Shown here one piece after another: positions 48,501 through 60,213 of a stretch of 64,000 bases of DNA. The notes under the pieces were generated by a model that made no database searches, was not told the origin of the DNA, and saw only the letters and a list, made by a program, of their open reading frames with translations. Made by a program: the position numbers and the translations under genes. Source of the stretch: Terfezia claveryi (lineage: Eukaryota; Ascomycota; Pezizomycetes; Pezizales; Pezizaceae); the NCBI GenBank assembly GCA_015179025.1, contig WHUX01000014.1, positions 186,001 to 250,000 on the forward strand, given 5' to 3'. Every line of letters begins with the position of its first letter. The first letter of the stretch is position 1.

Positions 48501-51500
48501 CTCTTGACAGGGAGTCCACCGTAATTCCAACCAACCTGATGACAGTTTTTTCAATCTTCTCTTTGGATTTGATATAGCCAATATAACGCTTGAAGAGAGC
48601 TCTGAACTGGGACCATGTCAGCTGCTCAGCTAAGCTAGAAACTGCCGTGATAGATTCTGCGGTCAGTTGATGTGAATCAGTGCCCTCTTGATCGAAAATG
48701 AAGTGTTCAATCAAGGGTAGGAAGAAGTGGGCAATATTTGAACTCTGCAGACAATTCTTTTGCGCAGATATGGCTAGTCGCCGTAGCGCTCGAGCTCTTC
48801 GGTGTTGCTGAATGTGAAGGATGTTGTTGAAAAAATTCGCTTCCTCATCATCACCCACAAGCAGAGCTTGCATGTCCGACACTTCTTCCCAGTCGCTACA
48901 TGATTTGACGACGTGTGACATGATATTGACGTACTCCATTCTGACCAGCTCCGAAGGCTCTCTTGCTCCAGCCCTCAACGCAGGGACTACAACAGTGTCC
49001 AGAATCTTGAGATAATCGTCTCTCTCGCCCGACATCCATTTCTGTCCAGATATTTCCACGAACCGACGAAGAGCATACGAAGCATTGGTACGTATTGCTA
49101 ACTCCTCATTGTCTTTGACAAAATACAACATGTTATACACCAATGGTAGCCACTGGCGGGAATTAAAGCCTTGATATTTCTCTTCATTGATAGCTGCGTA
49201 TGCTTGTAGACGTTGCTCAAAGTCCGGTTCATCGATTCGTCGCTTTGAAAACGAATTGAGCTGTTGACATAGGGATCCAACTTCTTCCAAGGTGTGATCA
49301 TGGCCAGAGAAGACACTGAAAGCAATCCCAAGGGTCTCACGAGACTCCCTGTCCTTGAAATATCCAAATAAGGACGAGACGCTATGGAAAGTATGATCGA
49401 ACAGCTCATCACCCTTCTTCATTTCGCACAAGGGCAGGAAATGGCGTAGGATCTTAAGGATACCACTCTTGGTCCTAGGGTTCACTCGTTTCGATGGTTG
49501 ATTGAGGAGGAAGACGCAAATCTTCACTAGCTGAGTGGTCTCAAATCCTACAACAAATGGTGCTAATTGTGATACAGTCTCAATACCAGACTCTAAGACC
49601 TCCTTCGAGGGGCTCTTTTGTAGTAACCCCCCAATCTTGGTAAGTATGATACCGACATATGGGCGCAAGATCTTAGCCTGTACAGCCTCCGATATTTTTG
49701 TATTTCCCATTTGATCATCGTCCGCAAAATTCGCAATCTCCACAATCTTCTGCAACATCTTGAAGATGAACTGGAGTACCTCGTCTTTGGCAGATGGAGT
49801 TAAACATTCTGCAATCCCGGGTACTACATCGCCGTAATTAGTAAGAAATAACACTGTATGATGAGAACCTGCCCAGGTAGAGAGTAATTGAAGTATGCCT
49901 GATGGGCTTTGTGAGGTTTCACGCGAGAGCTTCTTGAGCTTTGGAGTGATTAGATACTCAAAAATTATGGGCATATATGGAGTCCAAGCGAAAGTCGGGC
50001 AGCTGATGAAAAGGTTTTTAAGAGCGCGTAATCCTCCCTGTCGGACAGCTTTGGCGGATTTAGCAGACGGATGTTTTCCTGACTCTGGTTCTGACTCTGA
50101 CTCTGGTTCTGACTCTGACTCTGGTTCTGACTCCGACTCTAGTTCTTCATATACTTCCTTCCCAAACTTATCTGCTACGTCCTCCTCCCTCTTCTCCTCC
50201 ATGTCCATTCCCACCATCTCCGTCTGCACCCCTACCTCAGCCTCCTCCCCAACCTTTCCCACCTCTCCCACCACCATCTCACCGGCTTCCCCCGCCTTTC
50301 CAATCTGTCCCGAGGAGATCAGGCAGTATAATAGTGCATCAAGTAACTTAGAGGCAAAGGGTAGGAGGCTCGAGCCCAGCTGTTTAAGCATATCTTGCGT
50401 CATCCGAATAAAACCAAGCTGTTTCCTAAATGAGACGTCCGCTTTGCCTGAAGCGTCATGCTGAATCTTATATTCATTCTGTCCTTCAATGTCAGCCTTA
50501 ACAATGAATTGAAGTCCAGCAAGATCCCCTAGAGTTATGTCAATGAACATCTCCTGTTCTGCCGGCCGGAAATTGGCAAGTGCTGCCAAAATAACTGTCC
50601 TCCTTGACGCCATTCCCTTTGCCCTAGAGCCAGCAGTCCTCCGTGAAAGTGTGCGGCCGTATAGTATCCGCAACAGCACGGGCAGAAGAGCTTCCCGATG
50701 ATTACCTTGAATAATTGACTCTTCCTCATCAACTTGAATGAACTTCGTGAGCTCATCCCGAAACAACGTTTCATCAAGGAGATTTTCTAGATTTGGAGCG
50801 TAGGCAAGGATGGCAGGAGTTTTCCAGGTGAGGATACATTTCAAAGCACTTAGCTGCACCCTTGAATCTCCAGACTTGAGAAGGTACAGGAGAGCTTCGT
50901 AAACACTTTCACCTTTATACAAGACCTTGGGGTTGATAAACTTGGAAAACAGGGCTAGCATTGCCGCACGATCTTTCTTAGACCAAGTTCCGAGAATCTC
51001 TTCCTCAGCTCCTTCAATCTCTTCATCGAGGCTATCTGTCCGGGCCCACTCGAGAAATAGCGGAACAAGCCGTTTGCTTCCCCTCTCAGCAAGGTGAGGA
51101 AGTTCGCATAGGATTTTCAGCGCTTGTGGCCTCGCGATATGTACCGGTAAAGTCATCACCTGGAGTGCTTTATTTAAAGACCCCTTCAATGCATCTTCTA
51201 TATTATTAAGGCCAATGATGCATTGATCTGACGCTTTGTCAAAGATGTGCAAATTGGAGCACTCGAATGATGTCAAAGGTACTGAAGGTTGTGCAGTATT
51301 TACTCTTCCCGCCTCAGAACCATCTGTGGAGCTACTCTGCAGCCAATCAAAGGCGAGGGTTGAGACAATTTCGGAATCCACATCTGCCACCTTCCCCAAA
51401 GCCTCAATAACATCGCTCCATATAGGGGAGAATTTCATAGTTAGAAGTCCTGGTTAAGGTTAGTGTCTTGAAAACCCCAGTAAAAGAAACCAGACATACC

Positions 51501-54166
51501 AAATAAGTGATATGGTATGAATTTTGATAACCAATTATCTTGGGGAATTGTAGCATAAGATGAACCAAGGCGACGAATATAAATTGCCATGGACCTTGCA
51601 GATTCCAAACTTGGTTTGCTTTCCTCGATTGTGAGGGATAGATCAATAATATCAGAGTTAGTACTAGTGCCATGACTCATTTTATACAAGATACCCAAGC
51701 ACTTGAGAGACAATTTGCGGGCGTCTGAATTAGAGCCCTTCAGAATCGCAAGGAATGCATTGATAGTCTTCTGGCCCTGGGTATATGAACCCTGTGATGG
51801 TTTACTATATGTTTTCATGTTAGCAATAGCACTTGTTTATTAATATCGCGCCGTACATACCCTTCATAGGCCTTCAAGAAGTGATATGCACCTTGAAGAA
51901 GTGGAAGCAACTGCCCGGAAACGGGAAGTGCGTTTTGGAGGAAGTTCCACGCTTCTGCCTCACCCACATCGAGTCCCAAGGCCCAACAAACACTCAAAAG
52001 TTTACCATATAAAGCAACATACGTACGCTGATACCCCATTGAACCACTGTATGGTAACAATGTATGCATCAGGGCTGCCAGTGCGCCTTCCAATTTTTTG
52101 GGAGCTTTACCAGTTAATATTAAGACGGGGAGCACTTCTAACTTCGCCCAAATTTGTGGGATATCCTTTGATTCGCCTCTGCTTGTATCCGCGCCATTTG
52201 GGTTTGAGCGTTCCTTAGGATCATCCTGGAGAGCTTGAATAAATTCTATGATGGATGTAGCAATAGCATCTATCCACTTCGTAGTGTCAGGTAATTCCGG
52301 TACATCTTTAGGATATGGTATCCGCATCAGATATCCACCTGATGAAAGCTTGGGCACAAGACTCAGAAGTCCCCGCTCATGGACCACCCAATTGCTGGAG
52401 ACAAAGCGTTGGAAATATCGCAATAAGTATCGCTGAAACCTCTCGGATCCTAGCCGGGCATAGAAATCACAAAAAAACAAAAAGAGTGTACCGCCCTATC
52501 AAATTATCAGTTTGATTTCAGAGCTTGCGGACAAGAAGGTCTAACTTGGTACTTTTGGATGCGCTCTATAATCTTTGCACCCTTTGAGATGACAACATCC
52601 ATGTCTGCTGTCTGCAACAACACTGCGCTAGCTTTTGCAATTTCCCGAACCGTGTTATCGTCTTCCATTAAAATGGCATAGTCAAGTAGATCTAGCAACA
52701 GTGTGGCACCCGTTACCCAATCTGTTATTCTGCTCCCCTTCCGTACGGTAAAGATGACATAGAGCAACCGTGCCCTCATCTCGAGGTTTTCTGCAGTGCT
52801 CTCAGTGGCAGATTTGTTCACGAATTCAAAGATAGTGTTCTGAATATCTGTGAAGGTTTGGGCTTGTGTATGGTGAATCAGCCCAATAACAACGCCCTGG
52901 ACCACATCAAAAGCCGGACAGAACGAGCCACCAATCGCTTCAGTAACCTCGCATAATACTCTGACCAAATCTGGCCCTTTTGAGTGGATGGTGTTTTCGA
53001 CACTCTAGATATAAGTCAGCCTTAGCTTGCACACGCCGCTACAGGACAACTTACGGTACAGGACTCCAGGAACAGCGATGATAAACCTTGAACATATTGC
53101 CTACTGCTTCTGTTATCTTCTAAGTCCCGGAACACATGTCGTGATAATACCCTGAGAGGCTCGTCCTTCGATTTGCGGATGAGAAATGAGAGAGCTTCAG
53201 CTGCAAATCGAACCACAAATGGTTTCTGTTTTACTTTTCCAAGCTGCGGGGCCAAGATGCTATGAAATGTTAGAGCTAGACCACAAGCACACCAATACTG
53301 GGCGACAAACTTGAAAAGCGGTCTCAGGTCTGGAACTAGGAGGCGAGAAAGATATTTGAGCAGAAACGCGAGGCAATTGAATGTCCACTATCTAAATTAG
53401 CCCTCCGTGTGTGCCGAGCTGAAGCTAGAAGAACCTACCTCTATGACAGACACATCGCTGTGTTTCACTACAATCGAAGATAGAAGCGTCACTGCCCGTG
53501 CAAAGTGGCCTTCGAATACTTCTCCGAGGTCCCTTGCAAATTGTGCGAGCAGACTGTCCAATCAGTTACCCTGAACTTCACACATAAAGTCTTAAAGATC
53601 CCTACTCTAGTAAAGGTTCCAGAGAATGTACATCCTCCAATTCAATGTATTTCACCAGAAGATCAATAATCCGATTCTGATAGTGTAGAATATGTGGCAA
53701 CGAATCTGTCAAAGGAAGGGCTTCTTTGCTGAATTGGGTAAAGTTGGTGGATAGGTTCATCTCGATCCAAGACTCGAGGGCCGGGCGGAAGAAAGATTTC
53801 TGCAGCAGAGTGTAAACTTCTCCATTCTGGCTGGGCTGGGTATAGGGAGCTGCAAATACTCACCTGAGCTCCTTCATCGTCCACATACCGTCGTACTTGT
53901 CTGATTGGATCTATCTTACTGAGATTCGGATATCAGGTAATTATTCCCCACTTATTGCGGCACGGTGAGAAGCGCCATATCGGCCCAGAGAGACCTACAG
54001 GTTTGCAATCTTCTGAGAGAAAGACTGATACTAAGCCGACAATTGTAAACGTTAGCAACTATTGACAGCCAGCCTCGTTTCCACTCACCGAAAACCGCCT
54101 TGGTGAAGCGGTACCGCCTTTCTTGTTGTTTGCGGGCTTCGTCGACTTCCTTTTTAGGGCCAGCAT
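45519..54166 (-). CDS. UTP20: U3 snoRNP / SSU processome component Utp20
   Basis: Twelve exons join in frame: 54166-54089, 54031-54000, 53918-53864, 53826-53606, 53553-53439, 53387-53311, 53259-53055, 53004-52546, 52495-51861, 51804-51500, 51449-45976 and 45917-45519, giving 2684 aa. The N-terminus YQSFSQKIANLKIDPIRQVRR and TNFTQFSKEALPLTDSLPHI are Utp20 hallmarks. The bulk is HEAT-type alpha-helical repeat (DRIM region). The C-terminus KHKRCIQQVADPERAAMKKM with a Lys-rich tail matches the family. Utp20 acts in early 18S rRNA processing in the nucleolus. Start choice: the ATG at 54166 joins in phase to exon 2, whereas the ATG at 54215 (another frame) does not. An acidic insert with SEPESE repeats lies near 50080-50160. 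The intron between exons 3 and 4 is only 37 nt. Confidence 0.94.
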
Positions 54167-55154
54167 GTTTCAGACTTATCTTCTGCTGCTTGGAAGTTTC
54201 AGGATGTAGGGACATACGAAGTAGCACGAGACGGTACGAACAGTTTTACACTTGCGATCGGGTGCCAAGATTTCAAGCTAGGTTGGTAAGTATGTATTAT
54301 ACAGGTGCTACACTAAAATCACCTTTTGATCTGCATATGCATATGTAAGTCCCTTGACATACGTAAACATTAGAAAATACACCAAAAGGACGGAGTCTCC
54401 GTACCCTTTATAGACAGCTACATAATTATACTTATTTTATGAATCAATGATCAGCTTTGTAGATAAAGTTTGAGGTTAATAATGCCTATAGAAGGCTTTT
54501 TAACTGTGGAGAGATTGTATTTCTCTCTTTTGCCGGCTTATGGTAGATGGGGCGTCATGATGTCAGAAAGCTCGTCAAGGAGTCTGGGCATGCGACTAAG
54601 TCTCAAGTACCCACCTCCCGATGGAGGAACCAACCATATCAGTTAGTTAAGCTATAATCATCCCAACACGAAACAATAATCCCATGTGAAAATAGATGTC
54701 CTGCAAGTTGGGCACAAAAGAAGAATAAGGCTAATAACACCAATCCGAGCAAGAGAAGCCAAGCCAAGTATATGATTGACAAAAAGGAAAATATACTCAA
54801 GATATGCGAAATAAAGGGAAGAATGGGTTGCTGTAGAGAAGAAAGGAGAGAGGTGAGAGATGAGGTGAGAGATGAGGTGTGAGGTCTGTATGAATGCATG
54901 TATGGTGTTTTGTACTCTGTTGATGGTCTTTTTGGTAGATGGATGGTGTGAGAGAAATGATAAGGGTATAATAGGATGAAGACGGGTCAGTCCGGAGGTA
55001 AGACAAACGAGGGAAGGATAACATAACGGGGTTCGAACCCCTTTTAAAACAACCCCTCTATATCCCCATCTTCATCAGAGTTCATCTCAGGCTGACACTT
55101 TATGCCCATCCCACACCCTCTCTCCTCAGTCCCCACCCCAAACTTCGCTGAACT
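54167..55154. other. intergenic: UTP20 upstream and TAF1 3' flank
   Basis: No gene is supported; minus-strand frames near 54639-55024 are low-complexity (Ser/Leu-rich) with no family motif. A perfect ggggttcgaacccc palindrome at about 55029-55042 resembles a tRNA T-arm but has no partner A box. Confidence 0.5.
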
Positions 55155-58100
55155 CTACCCAACAAAGCTCCCAGCCGAACTCATCGCTCCCGTACTAATG
55201 AAATTCCCACCCGTCTCTGGGCCCGGACTCCCCGCGGCCCCAGTACCGCCACCTCCCGCCAACGCCGGATTCAGCTTCGGGCACAACTTCTTATTCGTCC
55301 TAATATGCCCCACCATACCACAATTCGCGCACTTCCTTGTCGTCGAAGTCTGCTTACCTCCTTGAGAATTAGACGGTGTCCCCATAGCCATTGGCGACCC
55401 GGGGGAGTTGACGCCGGGAGACATTGCGTCCTCGGGGCCAGTGCCCGACATGGACCCCCTTTTGCCCTGGCGTTCACGGGCTTCACGGCGTTCTTTGTTG
55501 CGGAGAAGACGGGAGAGCTCGGATTGAATTCTATAAATCAATTAGCAAATCGAGCAGAGAAGTAGCGCGAGAGGAGAGAACAAACAATTTCTTCTGCAAC
55601 TCATCCTTATCCTTATCGCCCGTAAGCTCAAAGTTTTCAATCCTACAACCTGGTGATTAGTAAGCCCTTCTTTAACGTGCCGTATGAAAACGTACTTCAT
55701 CTCCGCAGCATCAATCTGTCTTTTCCTCGCCAGATACTGCCTAATGACCTTCGGGTCCCTCACCACCTCTGTCACTTTCTCCAACTTTCCATCCTTCCCT
55801 CTCACAGTTCTCACAATCCTCAATACCTTATTCCTCTGACTACTCGCGCTCAGTCTACTAAACTGACTCATAGTTTCATCTTCGCCGTTCCCCCACGGAG
55901 CCGGTGTCATAGCCTCGCTTCTTGGCGTCTTGCCTTCCTCAAAAAGATCCTCCATCTGCTCATCTCTATGCGCATCCTCCAGATCTACATCCTGATGCTC
56001 CTCCGTGCTACTAAGACTCTTGTACTGCGATTTCCAGATCTGCTCGATAGCCTTCTCATAGGCTTGTTGCTGCTTCGCCACATTGTAGCTATGCCCTCCA
56101 AGCTCCTTCAACCGGGCTTTATCCATCTTCTCTTCAACGGATTCTCCAATAGCCTTGAACCCTCCTTTCATACTCGTCCTAATAAACGAAAACGCTTCTC
56201 CTCGTCCAGAAGGATCCCCTTCTCCATGTAATTTCAACATCGCCTTCCCTTGCGTCGCATGTAAGAAATTCTTCGTCGTCTTCCACGGCGCCAACATCTG
56301 CTCCACACTCCCTTGCTTATCATCATCTTCATCATCCTCATCCACGGTCTTTCCATACCCCGCATCCTGCAAATGCCTGTAACCCACCTGCATTGCCTCG
56401 AGCAGACACACACTCTCCGGATCCACCATCGCCCTAATCACACTCTCGCCTGGCAGTGTTTCCCCCGATTTAACCTCCCACATACCAATCTCCTTATTCA
56501 TTTGCAGAAACTCCTTCAGCTTGCTCCTATTCTGCGGATCATTGCTCTCGGGAAAATGCGGCGCAATATCCTTCAAGCTAATCGCATTATTCTCCTTCCT
56601 CTTCATCAACCTATAACAGACCATCTTCAATCTATTCTTCGCCACTGTCGTCATTTTTCTCGAACTAGGTCCAGGAACTTCAGTGACGGGGAACACCTGG
56701 CCCACCACGTACAAATTTGGGATGTTGCGCAGGAAATACCTCGAACTATGCTGCATATCCGTGCTTCGAACAACCAAGAAATCAGTCTCCTTGACTGGTT
56801 GCTTGAATATTGGCGCCCGTATCATCCGATTATACAAGGTAGGCACCATCTCCCCTGGATCGACGGTGCCAAAGTTCCAAAACGGGCTCCTGTCTTGTGG
56901 CATAAGAACTTGGGTTTCTCCAAGCTCATATTTTGGCCGGGATTCATCCTGCGGCCCTTTTCGTCGATAGTAATTGATTAATCGTGATCCCATCCCGAAA
57001 TTCGACATGACAGTAGGGTGTTCCTCGCTATACTCCAGCAGCACAAAGTTCGAGTTATCCCCTAGGCTCAAATCATGCGTCGTGTTGAGTATGGTCTGGA
57101 TATCTTTTCCGCGGGTGTGCTTCCTCTTTCGGCTCTTCATCTTTGAAAATTTAATTTCTTGATCGATATGAAACAACAACTGAGGACGATGGAAGCTCCT
57201 CGCCTCTTTAACCGTGAGTCGTGTTTTATACTGCGTCGATGAGCCACACTGTACCTAATTACAGAAAGCAAGGAAATACGTACGTATGGTGTCTGTAGCC
57301 TTAGTGCAGGCATACTATGCTCAATTGCCAATTGCCCAATCGTAGACCTAACCTTGGATTGCTTATTCTCCTTGAGTAGGTCATAAGCTTCGTCGTTAGA
57401 AATATTATAACGTTGAAGCAAAGTCTTATTGACTGTCCGTCGCTTGACATCACCGCCAATTCTTCGCGCCCGCTGGATTTCATGAGGTTGTCGCACATCG
57501 ACAAGGAGATAAGGATCGTTCAAATCCAAGGTGACTTTTGCCGATAAGTGCAAATTCCCATCGCAAATATCTTCCACGTCCAGCCAATCTGCCGGTAGAT
57601 CCTTAAGATAACTATGCAAAAGCTTTGGCCGCTATTACCACCATATTAGCATCTCCCAAAAGGCAAGCCGAAACCCCATGCCTCCACAGCCCGACTCACC
57701 TTCATAGGCCGGATATCAATCTCATACTCTGTGTCATCCTCTTCTCCAATGTCACTCCCTGGTTTACCTACTTTCACTGGTTCCAACCCCGGACTATCGG
57801 GAGGAAACACCTTCGCCTCCCAATCATCACAACACATCTCAATATCCCGCAGAGTTTTCTCATCCAACTCTTCCTCGCTCCCTCCTTTCTTTAACTTCTC
57901 CTCCTGCCCTTCATCGTCCTCATTCCTGATGGTAATGACATTCACAGGCCCCTCCTGTCCCTTCATTTTCAACAGCCCCGGCCTCGAAAAACTTCGCTGA
58001 GTATCAACCATAGGTTCAAGGGTAACCTTCGTCGGCAGCAACACCTTGGGTTGTTTCGCGACAGTAAACGGATATTTACCCTCCTTAATCGGAATCAACT

Positions 58101-58818
58101 TATTGAAATTCAAGACTGTGTGAGGGCGAAACTCTGGCCAATAGAGTGCTAACTCTTGCTGTTTTGTCAACTCCCTAGGTTCATCATCCAGCACTCCCAG
58201 GGCTAGGTCATCGCCATACTCATATCGATCCACCTGCGTCGTATCCGACTCAAAGCTTAGCTTCCCTAATATTCCATCTGCGGTGTATATTTTCTGGGCG
58301 CCATTCTCATCAATCGTCACCCCCCCTCCCCCGATGTCAATCGGGCCCACTTCAAAGTCTTCGTCAAATAGCCCATCCATATCCACCCCTGCATCTCCCT
58401 CCTCCCCGCCAAATCCCTCCTCCCCAAACAACCCACCCATCCCCAAATCCATCTCCATATCCATATCATCACTCGCCTCCACCTTCACCTTCACGCCCCC
58501 TACTCCCCCAAGTTCATCCTCATCCTCATCAGCAACCTCGTCAATATCCTCATAATCAATCGCATCCTCCGCCTTCTCATCTTCCAACCCTTCCCCTTTC
58601 AGCGACATACCCCCCTCGAGAAAAGCAAACCCACCAGGTGTATTGTCATCTAGCAGCTGCGCTATTGCTAGGTCGTCTGCGGCATCTTGGTCGGCGACGT
58701 CGAGGTAGTCTATCGTGTTTTTATTGCTGTTCTTGTGTAGGCCTCCATTACCAGCCCCACCCCCCCCGACACCGAGCGAGGAAGGGTCGTGGGTACATGT
58801 CGAGAGCATTGTTGCCAT
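55155..58818 (-). CDS. TAF1: TFIID largest subunit TAF1
   Basis: Five exons (58818-57700, 57631-57284, 57230-55696, 55642-55586, 55530-55155) join in frame to 1144 aa. The N-terminal third is acidic with GGFAFLEGGM and long Asp/Glu runs, as in TBP-binding regions. The central DUF3591 part is unmistakable: RSFHRPQL, LSLGDNSNFVLLEYSEE, NFGTVDPGEMVPTLYNRMIRAP and RYFLRNIPNLYVVGQVFPV. A C-terminal zinc knuckle reads CANCGMVGHIRTNKKLC. No bromodomain is present, as expected for fungi. TAF1 is the TFIID scaffold contacting TBP and core promoter DNA. Intron 2 ends at gacgcag just before YKTRL, found by matching family sequence; the others have clear GT-AG borders. Confidence 0.94.
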
Positions 58819-59536
58819 CGCTTGGAGGCCCGTGGTCTACTCGCCGTTGAACCCTCTCCTATCCTGTCAAGATCGAGTATATGCCAGTGGCCAGCCTCGC
58901 TCAGTACATAGGGGTGTCTCCGGCTCGCCACAGGCTCACAGCTGTCGAGCTTCTTTAGGTTTCCAAGGTACACCTCTCCTCTTTCGGATTTGAATGAATG
59001 TAGCCGCTCTTGTATATAACCCGGATAATTCGCGTCGTCGGGCCTAGGTTGTATGTGCTGCGGATTGGTGTCGGTGATGGTGATTGAAACGATATGTGAA
59101 ACCGGGAGTGGCGGTGAGTAATCAAACTCTCAAGCTTAGAAGAACACGGCCTTGGCGCGACGCGAGCCGGACTAACTTTTTTAAAGGTTACAGTTTTTGA
59201 CCTAGTACTGATCCGTGATGGTGTAGTGATCCATGTCAACTACCCCGGCCATGACACATATCCCGAGATACTACGATAGCTAGACTTCCTCTACAGACCG
59301 GGTAAATTGTTTTCTGACACTCTTGAATATGCTCTACAATATGCGCACACTAGCTAGTTAGATAACTCATGTGAAGGTATCATATACACCAATCCACCTC
59401 GAAAAGGATGTAATTGCCCCCCCTCTCTTAGTGTGACCCCGTCACCCACAGATATTATGAATTAACAAGCCTACATAGTGCCAGCACCTTAACTTAGTAT
59501 CTATATTTATGTTAGGATGCAATATATAGGCATAGA
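58819..59536. other. upstream of TAF1, before the satellite element
   Basis: No further gene is supported. This stretch should hold the TAF1 promoter and leader. Confidence 0.5.
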
Positions 59537-59609
59537 GTGTTCTCGGTCCCAGACTCTTGGCGGTGATAACTTTTATCTGCAAGAGTCTGGTACTAAACTG
59601 CTCCGAAAC

Positions 59610-59662
59610 TGCACGCGCTAGCATCTCCGAGCGTTTTGAGCTCGGAGATGCTAGCGCGTGCA
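59610..59662. repeat. perfect 22-bp-arm palindrome (left end)
   Basis: tgcacgcgctagcatctccg plus ag (59610-59631) pairs without mismatch with 59641-59662 around a 9-nt loop (cgttttgag). Confidence 0.97.
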
Positions 59663-59793
59663 TAGCCTGTTTTCGGAGCTACTAGCGTTGTTTTGTGCTG
59701 CATATTTCATAAGCATACACAATTGTCATAACGACAACAGCAGAATAAATGTCTACCAAAGCATTCGTTCGGGATTTCGTTCATTTGAGAATG

Positions 59794-59888
59794 TATTATC
59801 TCTAGTTTTGAGAGTTGGACAGGATTTAGTTTGACTCGATTTGGTATTATCTTTAGTTTTGAGAGTCGGACAGGATTTGGTTTGACTC
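59794..59888 (+). repeat. direct repeat pair, 44 nt each
   Basis: Copies at 59794-59837 and 59845-59888 share tattatct(c/t)tagttttgag and gacaggattt(a/g)gtttgac, differing at three or so bases. Confidence 0.85.
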
Positions 59889-59941
59889 TTGATTTACAGA
59901 GGCACTAAGAGTCTGGTCATGAGAGCAAGGATATCTACTGT

Positions 59942-60213
59942 CTTGGAGCAGCGATTTGATCTCGGAGCAAGATTTTCTGTGGCTATACTAAGTAACCTAT
60001 AAGACTAGAAAGCTAGAAAGCTTAGGTTTTCAATGGGTTGGTCTTAGTTGGAGGGGTTATGAGTATCAACTATCTACTATATTATAGTCTCGAGGCAGTA
60101 ACTTGATCTCGGAGCAGCATTTACTTTGGCTATTCTAAGTAACCTATGAGACTAGAAAGCTAGAAAGCTGCTCCGGGCTCAGGTCTACATTTTAATGGGT
60201 TGGTCTTAGTGAA
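59942..60213 (+). repeat. direct repeat pair of about 110-125 nt next to the array
   Basis: Copies at about 59942-60054 and 60088-60213 share gatctcggagca, ctaagtaacctat, gactagaaagctagaaagct and gggttggtcttag. The second copy runs straight into the first satellite unit and carries an extra gctccgggc, the word repeated in the array. Confidence 0.8.

Noticed and set aside
54089..54215. UTP20 start at the ATG at 54215
   Set aside because: That frame reaches the donor in the wrong phase; the ATG at 54166 in another frame joins exactly to YQSFSQKIANL.
54639..55024. Minus-strand Ser/Leu-rich frames
   Set aside because: Low-complexity translations of purine-rich repeats after the TAF1 stop; no homology visible.
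55026..55045. tRNA T-arm/B box at ggggttcgaacccc
   Set aside because: No A box or cloverleaf partner is found at suitable distance on either strand.
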